From Pseudomonas capsici (lineage in GTDB: Bacteria; Pseudomonadota; Gammaproteobacteria; Pseudomonadales; Pseudomonadaceae), in the NCBI RefSeq assembly GCF_017165765.1, contig NZ_JAFGZD010000026.1:1-64000 (forward strand): a DNA stretch of 64,000 bases, read 5' to 3'. A program made the translations under genes and the position numbers. Below, piece after piece: positions 35,292 to 44,056 of the stretch. A model generated the notes under the pieces. The model did no database searches. It was not told the DNA's origin and saw nothing but the letters and a program-made list of their open reading frames with translations. Numbering within the stretch: position 1 is the first letter of the stretch; each line of letters starts with the position of its first letter.

Positions 35292-37457
35292 TTACAGGGT
35301 GTAGGAGAAGCCCACCTGAACGGTGCGAGGCGCGCCCGGGTAAGCAAAGGCATTGCCCCATGCGCCTTCTTCAAACTCCTTGTCGAAGAGGTTTTTCACA
35401 TCGAGGTTGAGCTTCAAGTGCTCGTTGACCTTGTAGTAGGACAACAGATCGAAAACCGTGTAGCTGTCCATGTCGAACGAATCGTTGACCGTTCTCCCCT
35501 CACGCTGCGCCACATAACGACCACCCGCACCGACGCCCAGGCCTCTCAGGACGCCGTCCTGAAATTCGTAGACATTCAACAGGCTGACGCTCTGCTCCGG
35601 GATATTCGCCAGGCGAGTACCTTTTCTCAGCGAGTTGTCCTTGGTGACTTCAGCGTCCACATAGGCATAGTTACCCATCAGGCGCCATTCGGGAGTCAGG
35701 TTGCCGACCACGTTGAGGTCGAAGCCACGGCTACGCACCTCACCCGCTGCCACACTGAAGGTCGGGTCGACCGGATCGCTGGTCAGGACGTTTTTCTTGT
35801 CGATCTGATAGACAGCCGCATCGACATTCAACTGACGATCAAGGGCCTGCCACTTCACGCCGACTTCATAGGACTTGCCTTCTTCGGCCTTGAAACCACC
35901 GCCCAGACGGCTCGCCCCGGTGTTTGGCTTGAAGGAGCGCGCCGTGTTGGCGTAGACCGCAACCGTGTCGGTCAGGTCGTAGACCAGGCCCAGACGTGGA
36001 GTGACGGCGTTGTCAGCCTTGGTGAAATCTTCGGTGTTGGAAATGTACGAGTCGTAGTCGTGCTCGAAACGCTCGAAACGGGCACCGGCCAGCAATTTCA
36101 GACGCTCGGTCAGGGCCACCTGATCCTGCAGGAACGCAGCGTAGGTCTTGAGGTTTTCCTTGTCATGGGTCGTGGTGCGGGTCAGCGCCGGACGCGGCTG
36201 GCCATAGACCGGATCGAAGATATCGATGGTGTAGGCGTTCGCACCTGCCGCGGAGCGTTGGATGATCGACTTGTAGTCGTAATCCTCATATTCCACCCCC
36301 GCCAGCAAAGTGTGCTCGAAGCCACCGGCCGTGAAGTTACCGGTCACATTGAGCTGCCAGTCGCGGTCGGTCCATTCCAGCTTGCGGTAGTTGTAGTTGC
36401 GTCCCAGCGTGCGGCCATCGGGGTTGATTCCATTGGCTTCGACCGCATCGCCCTGCATGGTGCCGTCGAGCAGCTGGAAGCCGCCGCCCAGCTTCCAGTT
36501 GTCGTTGAGGTCATGCTCGAAACGTAACTGCGCCATGCTGGTGTCGGTGTGTAGCTTGCCCGCATCCTTTTCGCCGAAGAACGAGTCACGGGAAGCCGTG
36601 CGCGGCTGATTGGTGTAGCGGGTCAGGCCACGGTCGAGGGGCGCATTGTTGCGCATGAAATCACCCTCGAAAATGATGCGGGTCGCGTCGTTGACCTGCC
36701 AGCTCAAGACCGGCGCAATGCCGTAGCGCTCGGTTTCGACATGATCGCGGAAGGTGTCGCCACCCTCGCCCACCACGTTCAGACGATAGGCAAAGCGGCC
36801 TTCGTCATCCAGCGGACCGCTGGCATCCAGAGTGCCGCGCTTCATGCCCTGATCGTTGATCTGGCTGCCCAGGGTAACGGTTCTTTCTGCCAGCGGCTGC
36901 TTGGACACCACGTTGAACGTACCACCGGGATCGCCACGGCCATAGAGTGTGGTCGCCGGGCCGCGCAGGACTTCAAGACGTTCGATGGTGTTGGCATCGG
37001 GCATGCTCGGATAGCCGCGGTTGATCGGGAACCCGTTGCGGTAGAACTCGCCAGTGGTAAAGCCACGCACGGTGAAGGTCGTCAGGCCCTGAGCACCGAA
37101 ATTGTTGGCACGCCCCACGCCACCGGCGTAGTCAAGCGCATCCTGCAGACGTACCGCGCCGATGTCTTCCACCGCTTCGCGGGTGACAACGCTGACCGAC
37201 TGCGGGGTTTCATGCAAAGAAGTGTCAGTGCGAGTGGCACTGGCCGAACGGGTCGCACGATAGCCCTGTACCGGCCCTGTCGCCTGCTCGGTGTCGGCAG
37301 TGCTCTGGATGTCGATGTTCTGCAACTCGATCGACGCTTTATCGGCAGTAACGGAATCAGCCCATGCAGCCTGGCTGATCGCTTGGATGACACAAAGAGA
37401 AAGCAGTGTACGACGCATCAACGTGGATATCCCCAGATGAAAATACCGGGCCTTCAT
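35292..37457 (-). CDS. TonB-dependent siderophore receptor
   Basis: About 721 residues: signal peptide (cleavage after QAAWA), a plug domain about 75-180 (LHETPQSVSVVTREAVEDIGAVRLQDALDYAGGV, RLEVLRGPATTLYGRGDPGGTFNVVSKQP) and a 22-strand barrel ending with the aromatic GFSYTL. The plug has the GDPGG form of hydroxamate-siderophore receptors (FhuE/FoxA-like). There is no N-terminal signalling domain, so no sigma/anti-sigma control is expected. Start 37457 has AGGT five bases upstream; ATG 37418 gives a more compact leader. Fur-like DNA lies upstream. Confidence 0.9.
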   Translation of the reverse strand: MKARYFHLGISTLMRRTLLSLCVIQAISQAAWADSVTADKASIELQNIDIQSTADTEQATGPVQGYRATRSASATRTDTSLHETPQSVSVVTREAVEDIGAVRLQDALDYAGGVGRANNFGAQGLTTFTVRGFTTGEFYRNGFPINRGYPSMPDANTIERLEVLRGPATTLYGRGDPGGTFNVVSKQPLAERTVTLGSQINDQGMKRGTLDASGPLDDEGRFAYRLNVVGEGGDTFRDHVETERYGIAPVLSWQVNDATRIIFEGDFMRNNAPLDRGLTRYTNQPRTASRDSFFGEKDAGKLHTDTSMAQLRFEHDLNDNWKLGGGFQLLDGTMQGDAVEANGINPDGRTLGRNYNYRKLEWTDRDWQLNVTGNFTAGGFEHTLLAGVEYEDYDYKSIIQRSAAGANAYTIDIFDPVYGQPRPALTRTTTHDKENLKTYAAFLQDQVALTERLKLLAGARFERFEHDYDSYISNTEDFTKADNAVTPRLGLVYDLTDTVAVYANTARSFKPNTGASRLGGGFKAEEGKSYEVGVKWQALDRQLNVDAAVYQIDKKNVLTSDPVDPTFSVAAGEVRSRGFDLNVVGNLTPEWRLMGNYAYVDAEVTKDNSLRKGTRLANIPEQSVSLLNVYEFQDGVLRGLGVGAGGRYVAQREGRTVNDSFDMDSYTVFDLLSYYKVNEHLKLNLDVKNLFDKEFEEGAWGNAFAYPGAPRTVQVGFSYTL

Positions 37458-37479
37458 TGGACCTGGCAGGTTTTTTTGG

Positions 37480-37530
37480 CGCGAATAGTACAGATTCTCA
37501 TTAGTACTTGATACAAATTGCTAATAAATA
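37480..37530 (-). promoter_or_regulatory. Probable Fur-controlled promoter of the siderophore receptor
   Basis: On the minus strand AGTACTAATGAGAATCTGT (about 37506-37488) matches the Fur core AATGAGAAT, and a second AT-rich stretch with TTAGCAATTTG lies just upstream. Iron repression of the receptor gene is expected. I judged this by eye; no matrix score was computed. Confidence 0.5.
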
Positions 37531-37616
37531 AAAATGGACATGGTCCGCCCTCTCACCAAAGCACCGAAAAAAAGGCAAACTGACGTCCTGCACAGCCTCA
37601 TCAGGAGCCAGCCTAA

Positions 37617-38264
37617 ATGCCACTTTCCCACCAGCCCGCTGCGGCCAACTGCGCTCTGCTGGTCATCGACATGCAATACGACTTCATGCCCGGCGGCCAA
37701 CTGGCCGTCGCCGACGGCGATGCCGTGCTGCCCTTGGTCAACCGCCTGGGCGAACGCTTCACACAAGTGATCGTCACTCAGGACTGGCACCCGGCCGGCC
37801 ACATCTCCTTTGCCTCCAGCCATCCGGGCCGCAAGCCTTTCGAGAGCATCCCCCTGCCCTACGGCCCTCAGACGCTGTGGCCGGATCACTGCATACAAGG
37901 CAGCACTGGCGCGCAATTGCATGCCGATCTGGATCTGCCCCATGCGCGCCTGATCCTTCGTAAAGGCTGCAATGCGCAGATCGACAGCTATTCCGCGTTT
38001 CTGGAAGCGGATCGCACCACCACGACCGGGCTGGCCGGCTACCTGAGAGAACGCGGCATCGACACGTTATTCGTGGTCGGTCTGGCACTGGATTTCTGCG
38101 TCTCGTGGTCGGCCCAGGACGCCCGCAAGGCCGGTTTCAATACCTACGTGATCGAAGATGCCTGCCGCGCCATCGATATGAACGGGTCACTGGAAAATGC
38201 CTGGCAGGCGATGCTCGCGAGTGGGGTAAAGCGGGTAAGGAGCGAGGACGTATTGACCCCATAA
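37617..38264 (+). CDS. pncA: Nicotinamidase PncA
   Basis: A 215-residue isochorismatase-fold amidase. The catalytic triad is D18 (VIDMQYDF), K116 (LRKGCNAQIDSYSAF) and C161 (GLALDFCV); metal ligands D56, H58 and H62 are in TQDWHPAGHISF. It turns nicotinamide into nicotinic acid for NAD salvage and may also cleave pyrazinamide. A SAGLA-like GLAGYL segment is intact. It is monocistronic and divergent from the siderophore receptor; the next gene starts 82 bases on. Confidence 0.95.
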   Translation: MPLSHQPAAANCALLVIDMQYDFMPGGQLAVADGDAVLPLVNRLGERFTQVIVTQDWHPAGHISFASSHPGRKPFESIPLPYGPQTLWPDHCIQGSTGAQLHADLDLPHARLILRKGCNAQIDSYSAFLEADRTTTTGLAGYLRERGIDTLFVVGLALDFCVSWSAQDARKAGFNTYVIEDACRAIDMNGSLENAWQAMLASGVKRVRSEDVLTP

Positions 38265-38346
38265 AAGCTTGCGCCTGAACAGTCGAACGAACGACCGCTG
38301 GTCCGTGTCTGAACCAACAGCCCACAGACGCAGGAAGTTGAGTTCC

Positions 38347-39261
38347 ATGGACCAGACCCCAGACGGCAAGACCCCCGGCCTGTCAGCCGAAGAAGAACGC
38401 GAAATCGATGAAAACCAGCCGCCTCGTGCGGCTGTCCTGCATGAAACCATTCGTATCCAGGGCGACCATGAGCTGGAACGCAGTGCGGCGGCGCTGTGGT
38501 GGTCGGCGCTGGCGGCGGGCCTGACCATGGGGCTGTCGCTGATGGCCATGGGGCTGTTCAGGTCGCGTCTGGCAGATGTGGAAGCCAGTCATGTGATTGC
38601 CAGCCTCGGTTACTCGGCAGGTTTTCTGGCAGTAATCCTCGCTCGCCAGCAACTCTTCACGGAAAACACCCTCACCGCCGTATTGCCGGTCATGAGCAAG
38701 CTGACCCTTGGCAACGTCGCCAGGCTGCTGCGCCTGTGGACCATCGTTCTGCTGGGCAATCTGGCCGGCACCCTGCTGGTGGCCTATGTGATGCTGAACC
38801 TGCCGATCTTCGATGCCAAAACCGATCAGGCATTTCTGGAGATTGGTCGCAAGGTCATGGAAAACGACATCAATCACATGTTTTCCAAAGGCATTGTCTC
38901 CGGCTGGATGATTGCGACCATGGTCTGGATGATCGCCTCCATGGAGAACGCTAAGATAGCCATCATTGTCATGATCACTTATCTGATGGCGCTGGGTGAT
39001 TTCACCCATATCGTGGTCGGCTCAGCCGAAGTGTCCTATCTGGTATTTGCAGGCGAAGTTGCCTGGCAAGATTTCTGGCTGGTCTTCGCCGGCCCTACCC
39101 TGGCCGGCAATATCATCGGCGGCAGTTTCATTTTCGGGCTGCTCAGCCATGCGCAGATCCGCAGTGAAAAGGACACCACGGCCAAATGGGAACGCGATCG
39201 CAAGAAACGCCATGCCGAAGCCCTGGCGCAAAAAGAACAGAAACAGGCTGAAAGTGCATAA
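38347..39261 (+). CDS. Formate/nitrite transporter family protein (YfdC-like)
   Basis: A 304-residue membrane protein of the FNT channel family. After a charged N-terminus of about 50 residues come six helices with the FNT features RQQLFTENTLTAVLPVM, LLRLWTIVLLGNLAGTLL and WQDFWLVFAGPTLAGNIIGG. The C-terminus is charged and coiled (KWERDRKKRHAEALAQKEQ). YfdC-like members have no proven substrate; small monocarboxylates are possible. AGGAAG lies nine bases before ATG 38347. It is monocistronic. Confidence 0.85.
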   Translation: MDQTPDGKTPGLSAEEEREIDENQPPRAAVLHETIRIQGDHELERSAAALWWSALAAGLTMGLSLMAMGLFRSRLADVEASHVIASLGYSAGFLAVILARQQLFTENTLTAVLPVMSKLTLGNVARLLRLWTIVLLGNLAGTLLVAYVMLNLPIFDAKTDQAFLEIGRKVMENDINHMFSKGIVSGWMIATMVWMIASMENAKIAIIVMITYLMALGDFTHIVVGSAEVSYLVFAGEVAWQDFWLVFAGPTLAGNIIGGSFIFGLLSHAQIRSEKDTTAKWERDRKKRHAEALAQKEQKQAESA

Positions 39262-39371
39262 TCCGACAGCAGCGGATCAGGACAATAAAAACTTCTTAAA
39301 CTTTTATTCAGCAAACACCCGGACATTAAAAGGCAAACTACGGTTTTCCCGTATTTATTCAGGCAAAGATC

Positions 39372-40055
39372 ATGACCAGAATCCTGGCAATCGAAGACGA
39401 TGCTGTCACCGCAAGGGAAATCGTTGCGGAGCTCAGCAGCCATGGCCTTGAAGTGGACTGGGTGGATAACGGTCGCGACGGCTTCGCCCGGGCCGCGAGC
39501 GGCGACTATGACCTCATCACGCTGGATCGAATGCTGCCGGAAATGGACGGTTTGAGTATCGTGACCAACCTGCGCGCCCAGGGGATTGCCACCCCGATCC
39601 TGATGATCAGCGCGCTGTCGGATGTGGACGAGCGTGTGCGTGGCCTGCGTGCCGGAGGCGATGACTATCTGCCAAAGCCTTTCGCTTCCGATGAGATGGC
39701 GGCACGGGTCGAAGTCCTGTTGCGCCGCAGCAATCCCGTGGCGGCAGCCAAGACCGTACTGCAGGTTGCCGATCTGGAACTGAATCTGATCAGCCGGGAA
39801 GCCTGCCGGGGCGGCAAGCCGCTCACCCTGCTACCCACCGAATACAAGCTGCTGGAATTTCTCATGCGCAACAGCGGGCAGATCATTACCCGGATGATGA
39901 TTTTCCAGGAGGTCTGGGGCTATCACTTCGACCCGGGCACCAACCTGATCGATGTGCATATCGGACGTCTGCGCAAAAAGATCGACCCACCCGGCACCCC
40001 GCCGCTGATCCAGACCGTTCGGGGCTCCGGCTATGTTATTGCCGAACCCGTCTAA
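39372..40055 (+). CDS. OmpR-family response regulator
   Basis: A 227-residue two-component regulator: receiver domain about 1-120 with acidic pocket E8/D9, phospho-acceptor D52 (LITLDRMLP) and K102 (LPKPF), and a C-terminal winged helix (LPTEYKLLEFLMRNSGQIITRMMIFQEVW...RLRKKID...VRGSGYVI). Its end overlaps the sensor kinase start by 23 bases. The signal and targets are not shown by the sequence; neighbours include an FNT channel upstream and rhlA downstream. Confidence 0.93.
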   Translation: MTRILAIEDDAVTAREIVAELSSHGLEVDWVDNGRDGFARAASGDYDLITLDRMLPEMDGLSIVTNLRAQGIATPILMISALSDVDERVRGLRAGGDDYLPKPFASDEMAARVEVLLRRSNPVAAAKTVLQVADLELNLISREACRGGKPLTLLPTEYKLLEFLMRNSGQIITRMMIFQEVWGYHFDPGTNLIDVHIGRLRKKIDPPGTPPLIQTVRGSGYVIAEPV

Positions 40056-41430
40056 AGGCTGGCGTTCTTCAAGCAGCCGTCTGCTGGCGCTGTACAGTTT
40101 TCTGTTCGTGGCCTGGAGCGGCATTCTGCTGGGGGTGTTGTACTGGGAAGTCACGTCCTATCTTGGCAACCTTGCCCGCCATTCGCTGATGCAGCGTCAG
40201 CAACTGTTTTCCCGCTTCGAGGGCAACGCGCTGGTGGATGCACTGGCCACCAGCATGACGTTCGATATGCGCTCCGTCGATGCCTATGGTCTGTTCGATG
40301 CCAATCTGCAACCACTGGCCGGGCCGATCCGCCAGATCCCTTCCAGTCTGCCGCTCGACGGCCAGATTCATCAATTGAGCAATTGCATCGATTCAAACGA
40401 TCCTGAACTGCCGAGCGACAGCTGCGACGCCATCGCCACCAAGACACCCGACGACCGCTGGCTGGTGCTGGTTCGCGACAATGGCTCGCTGTTCGCGGTC
40501 TCGACCCTGATCCTCAAGGCCCTGCTGTGGGGCATCTCCCTGACCATCATCCCCGGCATAGCCGGCTGGCATCTGCTGCGCCGCCGCCCCTTGCGCCGCA
40601 TCCGCGCCATACAGGCCAGTGCGGAATCGATCATCGCCGGTGACATGTCGGGACGCCTGCCGGTGTCCAACAAGCGTGACGAGCTGGACATGCTGGCGGT
40701 GATCGTCAACGTCATGCTGGATCGCATCGAAAAACTGATGAACGAGGTCAAAGGTGTCTGCGACAACATCGCCCATGATTTGCGTACCCCGCTGACCCGT
40801 CTGCGTGCTCAGCTCTATCGCATCCAGCAGCAGTCGGCAGACGACTCACCTCAGGCGATGCAATTGGCCCAGGTCATTGCCGACGCCGACACGTTGATGG
40901 CCCGTTTTCGAGGACTTTTGCGTATTTCGGAAATCGAGGACCATCAGAGACGCTCGGCCTTCGTGAAACTGGATCTGCGCCCGCTCTTGCAGGAACTTCA
41001 CGACTTTTACCTGCCACTTGCCGAAGAAGACGAAGTCCTGCTAATCCTGCAACTCAATGAGCCGTTACCGACGCTGGTCGGTGATCGCGCCTTGTTGTTT
41101 GAAGCCCTGGCCAATTTGCTGAGCAATGCAATCAAATTTACACCTGCGGGTGGCACAGTCCTGATCAGCGCCTATAGCAAAGGCAATGGCAACATCCCTT
41201 GCATCGAAGTTCAGGACTCGGGGCCCGGTATCCCGCCCTCTGAACGCGAAGCCGTTTTCCAGCGCTTCTATCGTTGCGAAGACGGCAACCAGCAAAGCGG
41301 TTTCGGCCTTGGCCTGTCGGTGGTTGCCGCCATTGTCAATCTACATGGCTTCAGTCTGCAGATCGGTACCAGTCAGTACGGAGGTGCCAGCATCGTACTG
41401 GAGTGCCAACCCGTGAATACCCTGGTATAA
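40033..41430 (+). CDS. Sensor histidine kinase
   Basis: A 465-residue membrane kinase: helix about 17-40, a periplasmic domain of about 115 residues with a Cys pair (C118, C131), helix about 158-180, HAMP, the H-box DNIAHDLRTPLTRLRAQL with H248, and an ATP-binding domain (N-box LLSNAIKFT, DSGPGIP, GFGLGLSVV). It phosphorylates the upstream regulator. The two periplasmic cysteines could form a disulphide. A hairpin at 41432-41460 follows the stop. Confidence 0.93.
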   Translation: MLLPNPSKGWRSSSSRLLALYSFLFVAWSGILLGVLYWEVTSYLGNLARHSLMQRQQLFSRFEGNALVDALATSMTFDMRSVDAYGLFDANLQPLAGPIRQIPSSLPLDGQIHQLSNCIDSNDPELPSDSCDAIATKTPDDRWLVLVRDNGSLFAVSTLILKALLWGISLTIIPGIAGWHLLRRRPLRRIRAIQASAESIIAGDMSGRLPVSNKRDELDMLAVIVNVMLDRIEKLMNEVKGVCDNIAHDLRTPLTRLRAQLYRIQQQSADDSPQAMQLAQVIADADTLMARFRGLLRISEIEDHQRRSAFVKLDLRPLLQELHDFYLPLAEEDEVLLILQLNEPLPTLVGDRALLFEALANLLSNAIKFTPAGGTVLISAYSKGNGNIPCIEVQDSGPGIPPSEREAVFQRFYRCEDGNQQSGFGLGLSVVAAIVNLHGFSLQIGTSQYGGASIVLECQPVNTLV

Positions 41431-41431
41431 A

Positions 41432-41460
41432 GCAGGGTCTTCAAGCCTGAAAAACCCTGC
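41432..41460. terminator. Hairpin after the two-component operon
   Basis: GCAGGGT (41432-41438) pairs with ACCCTGC (41454-41460), with an inner TTCA/TGAA stem. It lies right after the kinase stop; no strong T run follows, so termination efficiency is uncertain. Confidence 0.45.
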
Positions 41461-41921
41461 CGTGCCTGCATTTTGACGAAGATAAAGGCTCTAGCCTGCG
41501 GCAAAGAGCACTTCGTTATAAATCTGTCACAAACAGGCAAGAGTCGATTTGTAACAATTCATTTCAAAAAGTGACTTTGTTGGACCGATTCAGCCAATAC
41601 AAGTTCCACCCCTTTGACGAGTTTTTCACGCTCGATACGTTGCTTTTCACCGAATAATATCTCTTTGATATCACCCCCGCCTTCTGCCCCCGGAAACAGG
41701 GGACACCGCTCATCGGCATTTTTATGACGTCAGCTACTTGTCGCTCCGATGCCTCTGCGTTATCAATAGCCACCGTGATTCACGTTCTTCCCGCAGCACA
41801 ACCATAACAATAAAGACTCAATGGATTTCGCCACTAACCAGGCGAGGCTTTGGCATGGCCGCGAAAGCAGAGAAAACCGTATCAATTAGTAGGATCGACT
41901 TAGCCTGGGAGGCTTATATTT
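41461..41921. promoter_or_regulatory. Long AT-rich leader upstream of rhlA
   Basis: About 460 bp without a recognisable full-length gene. Open frames here (minus 41564-41773; plus from 41738) lack family likeness. The only coding signal is a 39-codon frame at 41855-41974, with GGCGAGG upstream, that overlaps the rhlA start. The length suggests complex control of surfactant production. I could not see a convincing sigma-54 or lux-box element by eye. Confidence 0.45.
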
Positions 41922-41974
41922 ATGGGCGCGCAATCAAAGATCATAAGCGTTGGCGAGTTCAAGCTTTACACTGA
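41855..41974 (+). CDS. Possible 39-codon upstream ORF overlapping the rhlA start
   Basis: ATG 41855 follows GGCGAGG at suitable spacing and opens a frame (MAAKAEKTVSISRI...) that ends at a TGA 53 bases inside rhlA, in another frame. It could be a leader peptide that modulates rhlA translation, or chance. Conservation is needed to decide. Confidence 0.25.
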   Translation: MAAKAEKTVSISRIDLAWEAYIYGRAIKDHKRWRVQALH

Positions 41975-42791
41975 AACCTATTGGAAAAGCAGCTCTGCAA
42001 AGACCGTTCTGCTGATTAACGGGGCACTTTCCACTACCGGTTCCTTTGGCCAGACGGTCAAGTATTTACAACCGCACTACAACCTCGTGTTGTTCGATCT
42101 GCCTTTTGCCGGGCAATCGCGCACCCACAATCGCGACGATCTGATCGTGACCAAGGAAGATGAGGTCAAGATCCTTCTGCAGCTCATCGATCGCTTCCAG
42201 GTCAACTACCTGCTTTCGGTTTCCTGGGGCGGCGTATCGGCGCTGCTGGCACTGGCCGAATCGCCACCCACGGTAGAAAAAGCGCTCATTTCCTCTTTCT
42301 CTCCGGTGCTGAACGAGCCAATGCTCGACTACATCGACAAGGCGCAGATCTACCTGGCAGCTCGTGAAAAACGCAAGATCGGTTCCCTGCTCAACGACAC
42401 CGTTGGCAAGTACCTGCCGCGTCTGTTCAAGCTGTACAACTACAAGCACCTGATCAGTCTTGCCGAGCACGAATACAAGCAGATCGACTTCCATATCAGC
42501 CAGATCCGCAAACTGAGCGCCAGCAACTATGTCGAGCGTTTTTCCTCGATCAAGATTCCGGTGCTGTTCGTCAATGGCGACAAGGACGAATACACCACGG
42601 TCGAAGATGCCCGCAGTTTTGCCGACTACATCGCCCAGAGCAGCTTCAAGGTAGTCCCCGATACCGGGCATTTCCTGGATCTGGAGAGCAAGGCAGCCTG
42701 GCTGGCGTCGCAGAAGAACGTGCTGGAGTTCTTCGGCACCGAGCAAGTCAGCAGCGAGCAAGTATGGCCTGACGCAACCGCGATTGCCTGA
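41922..42791 (+). CDS. rhlA: HAA synthase RhlA (3-(3-hydroxyalkanoyloxy)alkanoate synthesis)
   Basis: A 289-residue alpha/beta-hydrolase-fold acyltransferase with close likeness to P. aeruginosa RhlA: LVLFDLPFAGQSRTHN, SVSWGGVS, NDTVGKYLPRLFKLYN, NGDKDEYTTVEDARSFADY and TGHFLDLESK. The triad S101, D222, H250 falls one residue from the P. aeruginosa positions. RhlA joins two 3-hydroxyacyl units into HAA, a surfactant needed for swarming. GGGAGG lies ten bases upstream. No rhlB follows, so the strain would make HAAs rather than rhamnolipids from this locus, as described for P. syringae. Confidence 0.95.
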   Translation: MGAQSKIISVGEFKLYTETYWKSSSAKTVLLINGALSTTGSFGQTVKYLQPHYNLVLFDLPFAGQSRTHNRDDLIVTKEDEVKILLQLIDRFQVNYLLSVSWGGVSALLALAESPPTVEKALISSFSPVLNEPMLDYIDKAQIYLAAREKRKIGSLLNDTVGKYLPRLFKLYNYKHLISLAEHEYKQIDFHISQIRKLSASNYVERFSSIKIPVLFVNGDKDEYTTVEDARSFADYIAQSSFKVVPDTGHFLDLESKAAWLASQKNVLEFFGTEQVSSEQVWPDATAIA

Positions 42792-42847
42792 CAGCACCCG
42801 TGAAACGGTGATTCACCGGTGTTGGCTTATTCCACAAGGCAGTGGCT

Positions 42848-44056
42848 GTGTTGTTGATGACTATTGACCCTGAAACTCTTTTACGTTCGTTTTGCCGTGT
42901 TACCGGAAAAATCCGGCCTTCGCACCACAGACCCTTTTCGGGCCGGCCCTGGCTGGCTCTGGGACTTCACTGTGCTCTGGCGCTCTCGACAAGCGCTTGC
43001 TCTGCGGGGACACCTGCGGAAAAAGCGCCGGTTCGTGTAGCAGTCCAGCAAGTGACATCCAGCGATGTCACGACCAGTGTCGTCCTCACAGGCGACATCC
43101 AGGCGCGCAAAGTGACCGATCAGGCCTTTCGCGTGTCAGGCAAGCTTGTGCAGAGGTTCGTGGATGTGGGTGATCGGGTGCGGGCCAATCAGGTATTAGC
43201 CAGACTGGACCCGCGAGAACAAAAGACCGACCTCGAGTCGGCAAATGCCGAATTGGCAGCCCGGGAATCACGGTTGCGCCTTGCACAAAACAACTATCAG
43301 CGTCAGCAGACATTACTGCCCAAAGGCTATACCAATCTCAGTGAATACCAGCAGGCACTCTCCGCTCTGGAGAGTGCCCGCGGGGACCTGGCTTCGTTGA
43401 AGGCCCGTCAGGCCAATGCCCGTGATCAGGTCGGTTATACCGAACTGATTGCCGTGGCCGACGGGGTCATTACCGCTCGCCATGCCGAAGAAGGCCAGGT
43501 GGTACAGGCCGCCACACCGATTTTCAGCCTGGCTCATGATGGTGAACGTGAAGCCGTGTTCGCCGCTTATGAGTCCTTGCTGAGTTCGGATCAGCCCGGC
43601 GGTGCCGTACTGATCAGGACACTGGGCATGCCCGATATCGAAGTGCCCGGCAAGATCCGCGAGATCACCCCCATCGTATCCGCATCCAGCGGCACGTTGC
43701 GGGTACGGGTCTCCCTGCCGGACACCTCTGCGACTCTGGCGTTGGGAACCGTCGTCAGCGCACAGCTTCTGACCCGTTCGCAACGGGCATTCACTCTCCC
43801 CTGGTCGGCCCTGAGCCGCACCCAAGGGCAACCTGCCGTCTGGCTGCTGGACGACACGTCCCGGGTCAGGCTGGCCAAGGTGCAGGTGATGCGTTACGAG
43901 CAAGGACAGGTTGTCATCGCCTCCGGCCTGTCGGATGGCGACAAGGTGATTTCCAAAGGCGCTCAGTTCCTCTATCCCGGACAAAAAGTCGATGTCGCCG
44001 AACACACGACCAGCAGTCCTCCAATCTCCGCCGCGTCATCGGAAAACACGCTATGA
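42848..44056 (+). CDS. triA: RND efflux membrane-fusion lipoprotein, TriA-like
   Basis: About 402 residues. The hydrophobic stretch PWLALGLHCALALSTSAC ends in a lipobox-like Cys, so this is probably an inner-membrane lipoprotein. Then come barrel-sandwich (lipoyl) halves around a helical hairpin (about 105-175) and a beta-barrel, with the GDRVRANQVLARLDPRE motif of periplasmic adaptors. It would link the RND pump to an outer-membrane channel. The start is uncertain: GTG 42848 has AAGG eight bases upstream; ATG 42857 and GTG 42842 are alternatives. The last four bases overlap the next gene (ATGA). Confidence 0.85.
   Translation: MLLMTIDPETLLRSFCRVTGKIRPSHHRPFSGRPWLALGLHCALALSTSACSAGTPAEKAPVRVAVQQVTSSDVTTSVVLTGDIQARKVTDQAFRVSGKLVQRFVDVGDRVRANQVLARLDPREQKTDLESANAELAARESRLRLAQNNYQRQQTLLPKGYTNLSEYQQALSALESARGDLASLKARQANARDQVGYTELIAVADGVITARHAEEGQVVQAATPIFSLAHDGEREAVFAAYESLLSSDQPGGAVLIRTLGMPDIEVPGKIREITPIVSASSGTLRVRVSLPDTSATLALGTVVSAQLLTRSQRAFTLPWSALSRTQGQPAVWLLDDTSRVRLAKVQVMRYEQGQVVIASGLSDGDKVISKGAQFLYPGQKVDVAEHTTSSPPISAASSENTL

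Noticed and set aside
39372..41430. Two-component pair considered as QseBC or a copper system
   Set aside because: No diagnostic sensor residues are seen; the pair is left unnamed.
41564..41773. 69-codon minus-strand frame in the rhlA leader
   Set aside because: No ribosome site or family likeness; more likely part of the regulatory leader.
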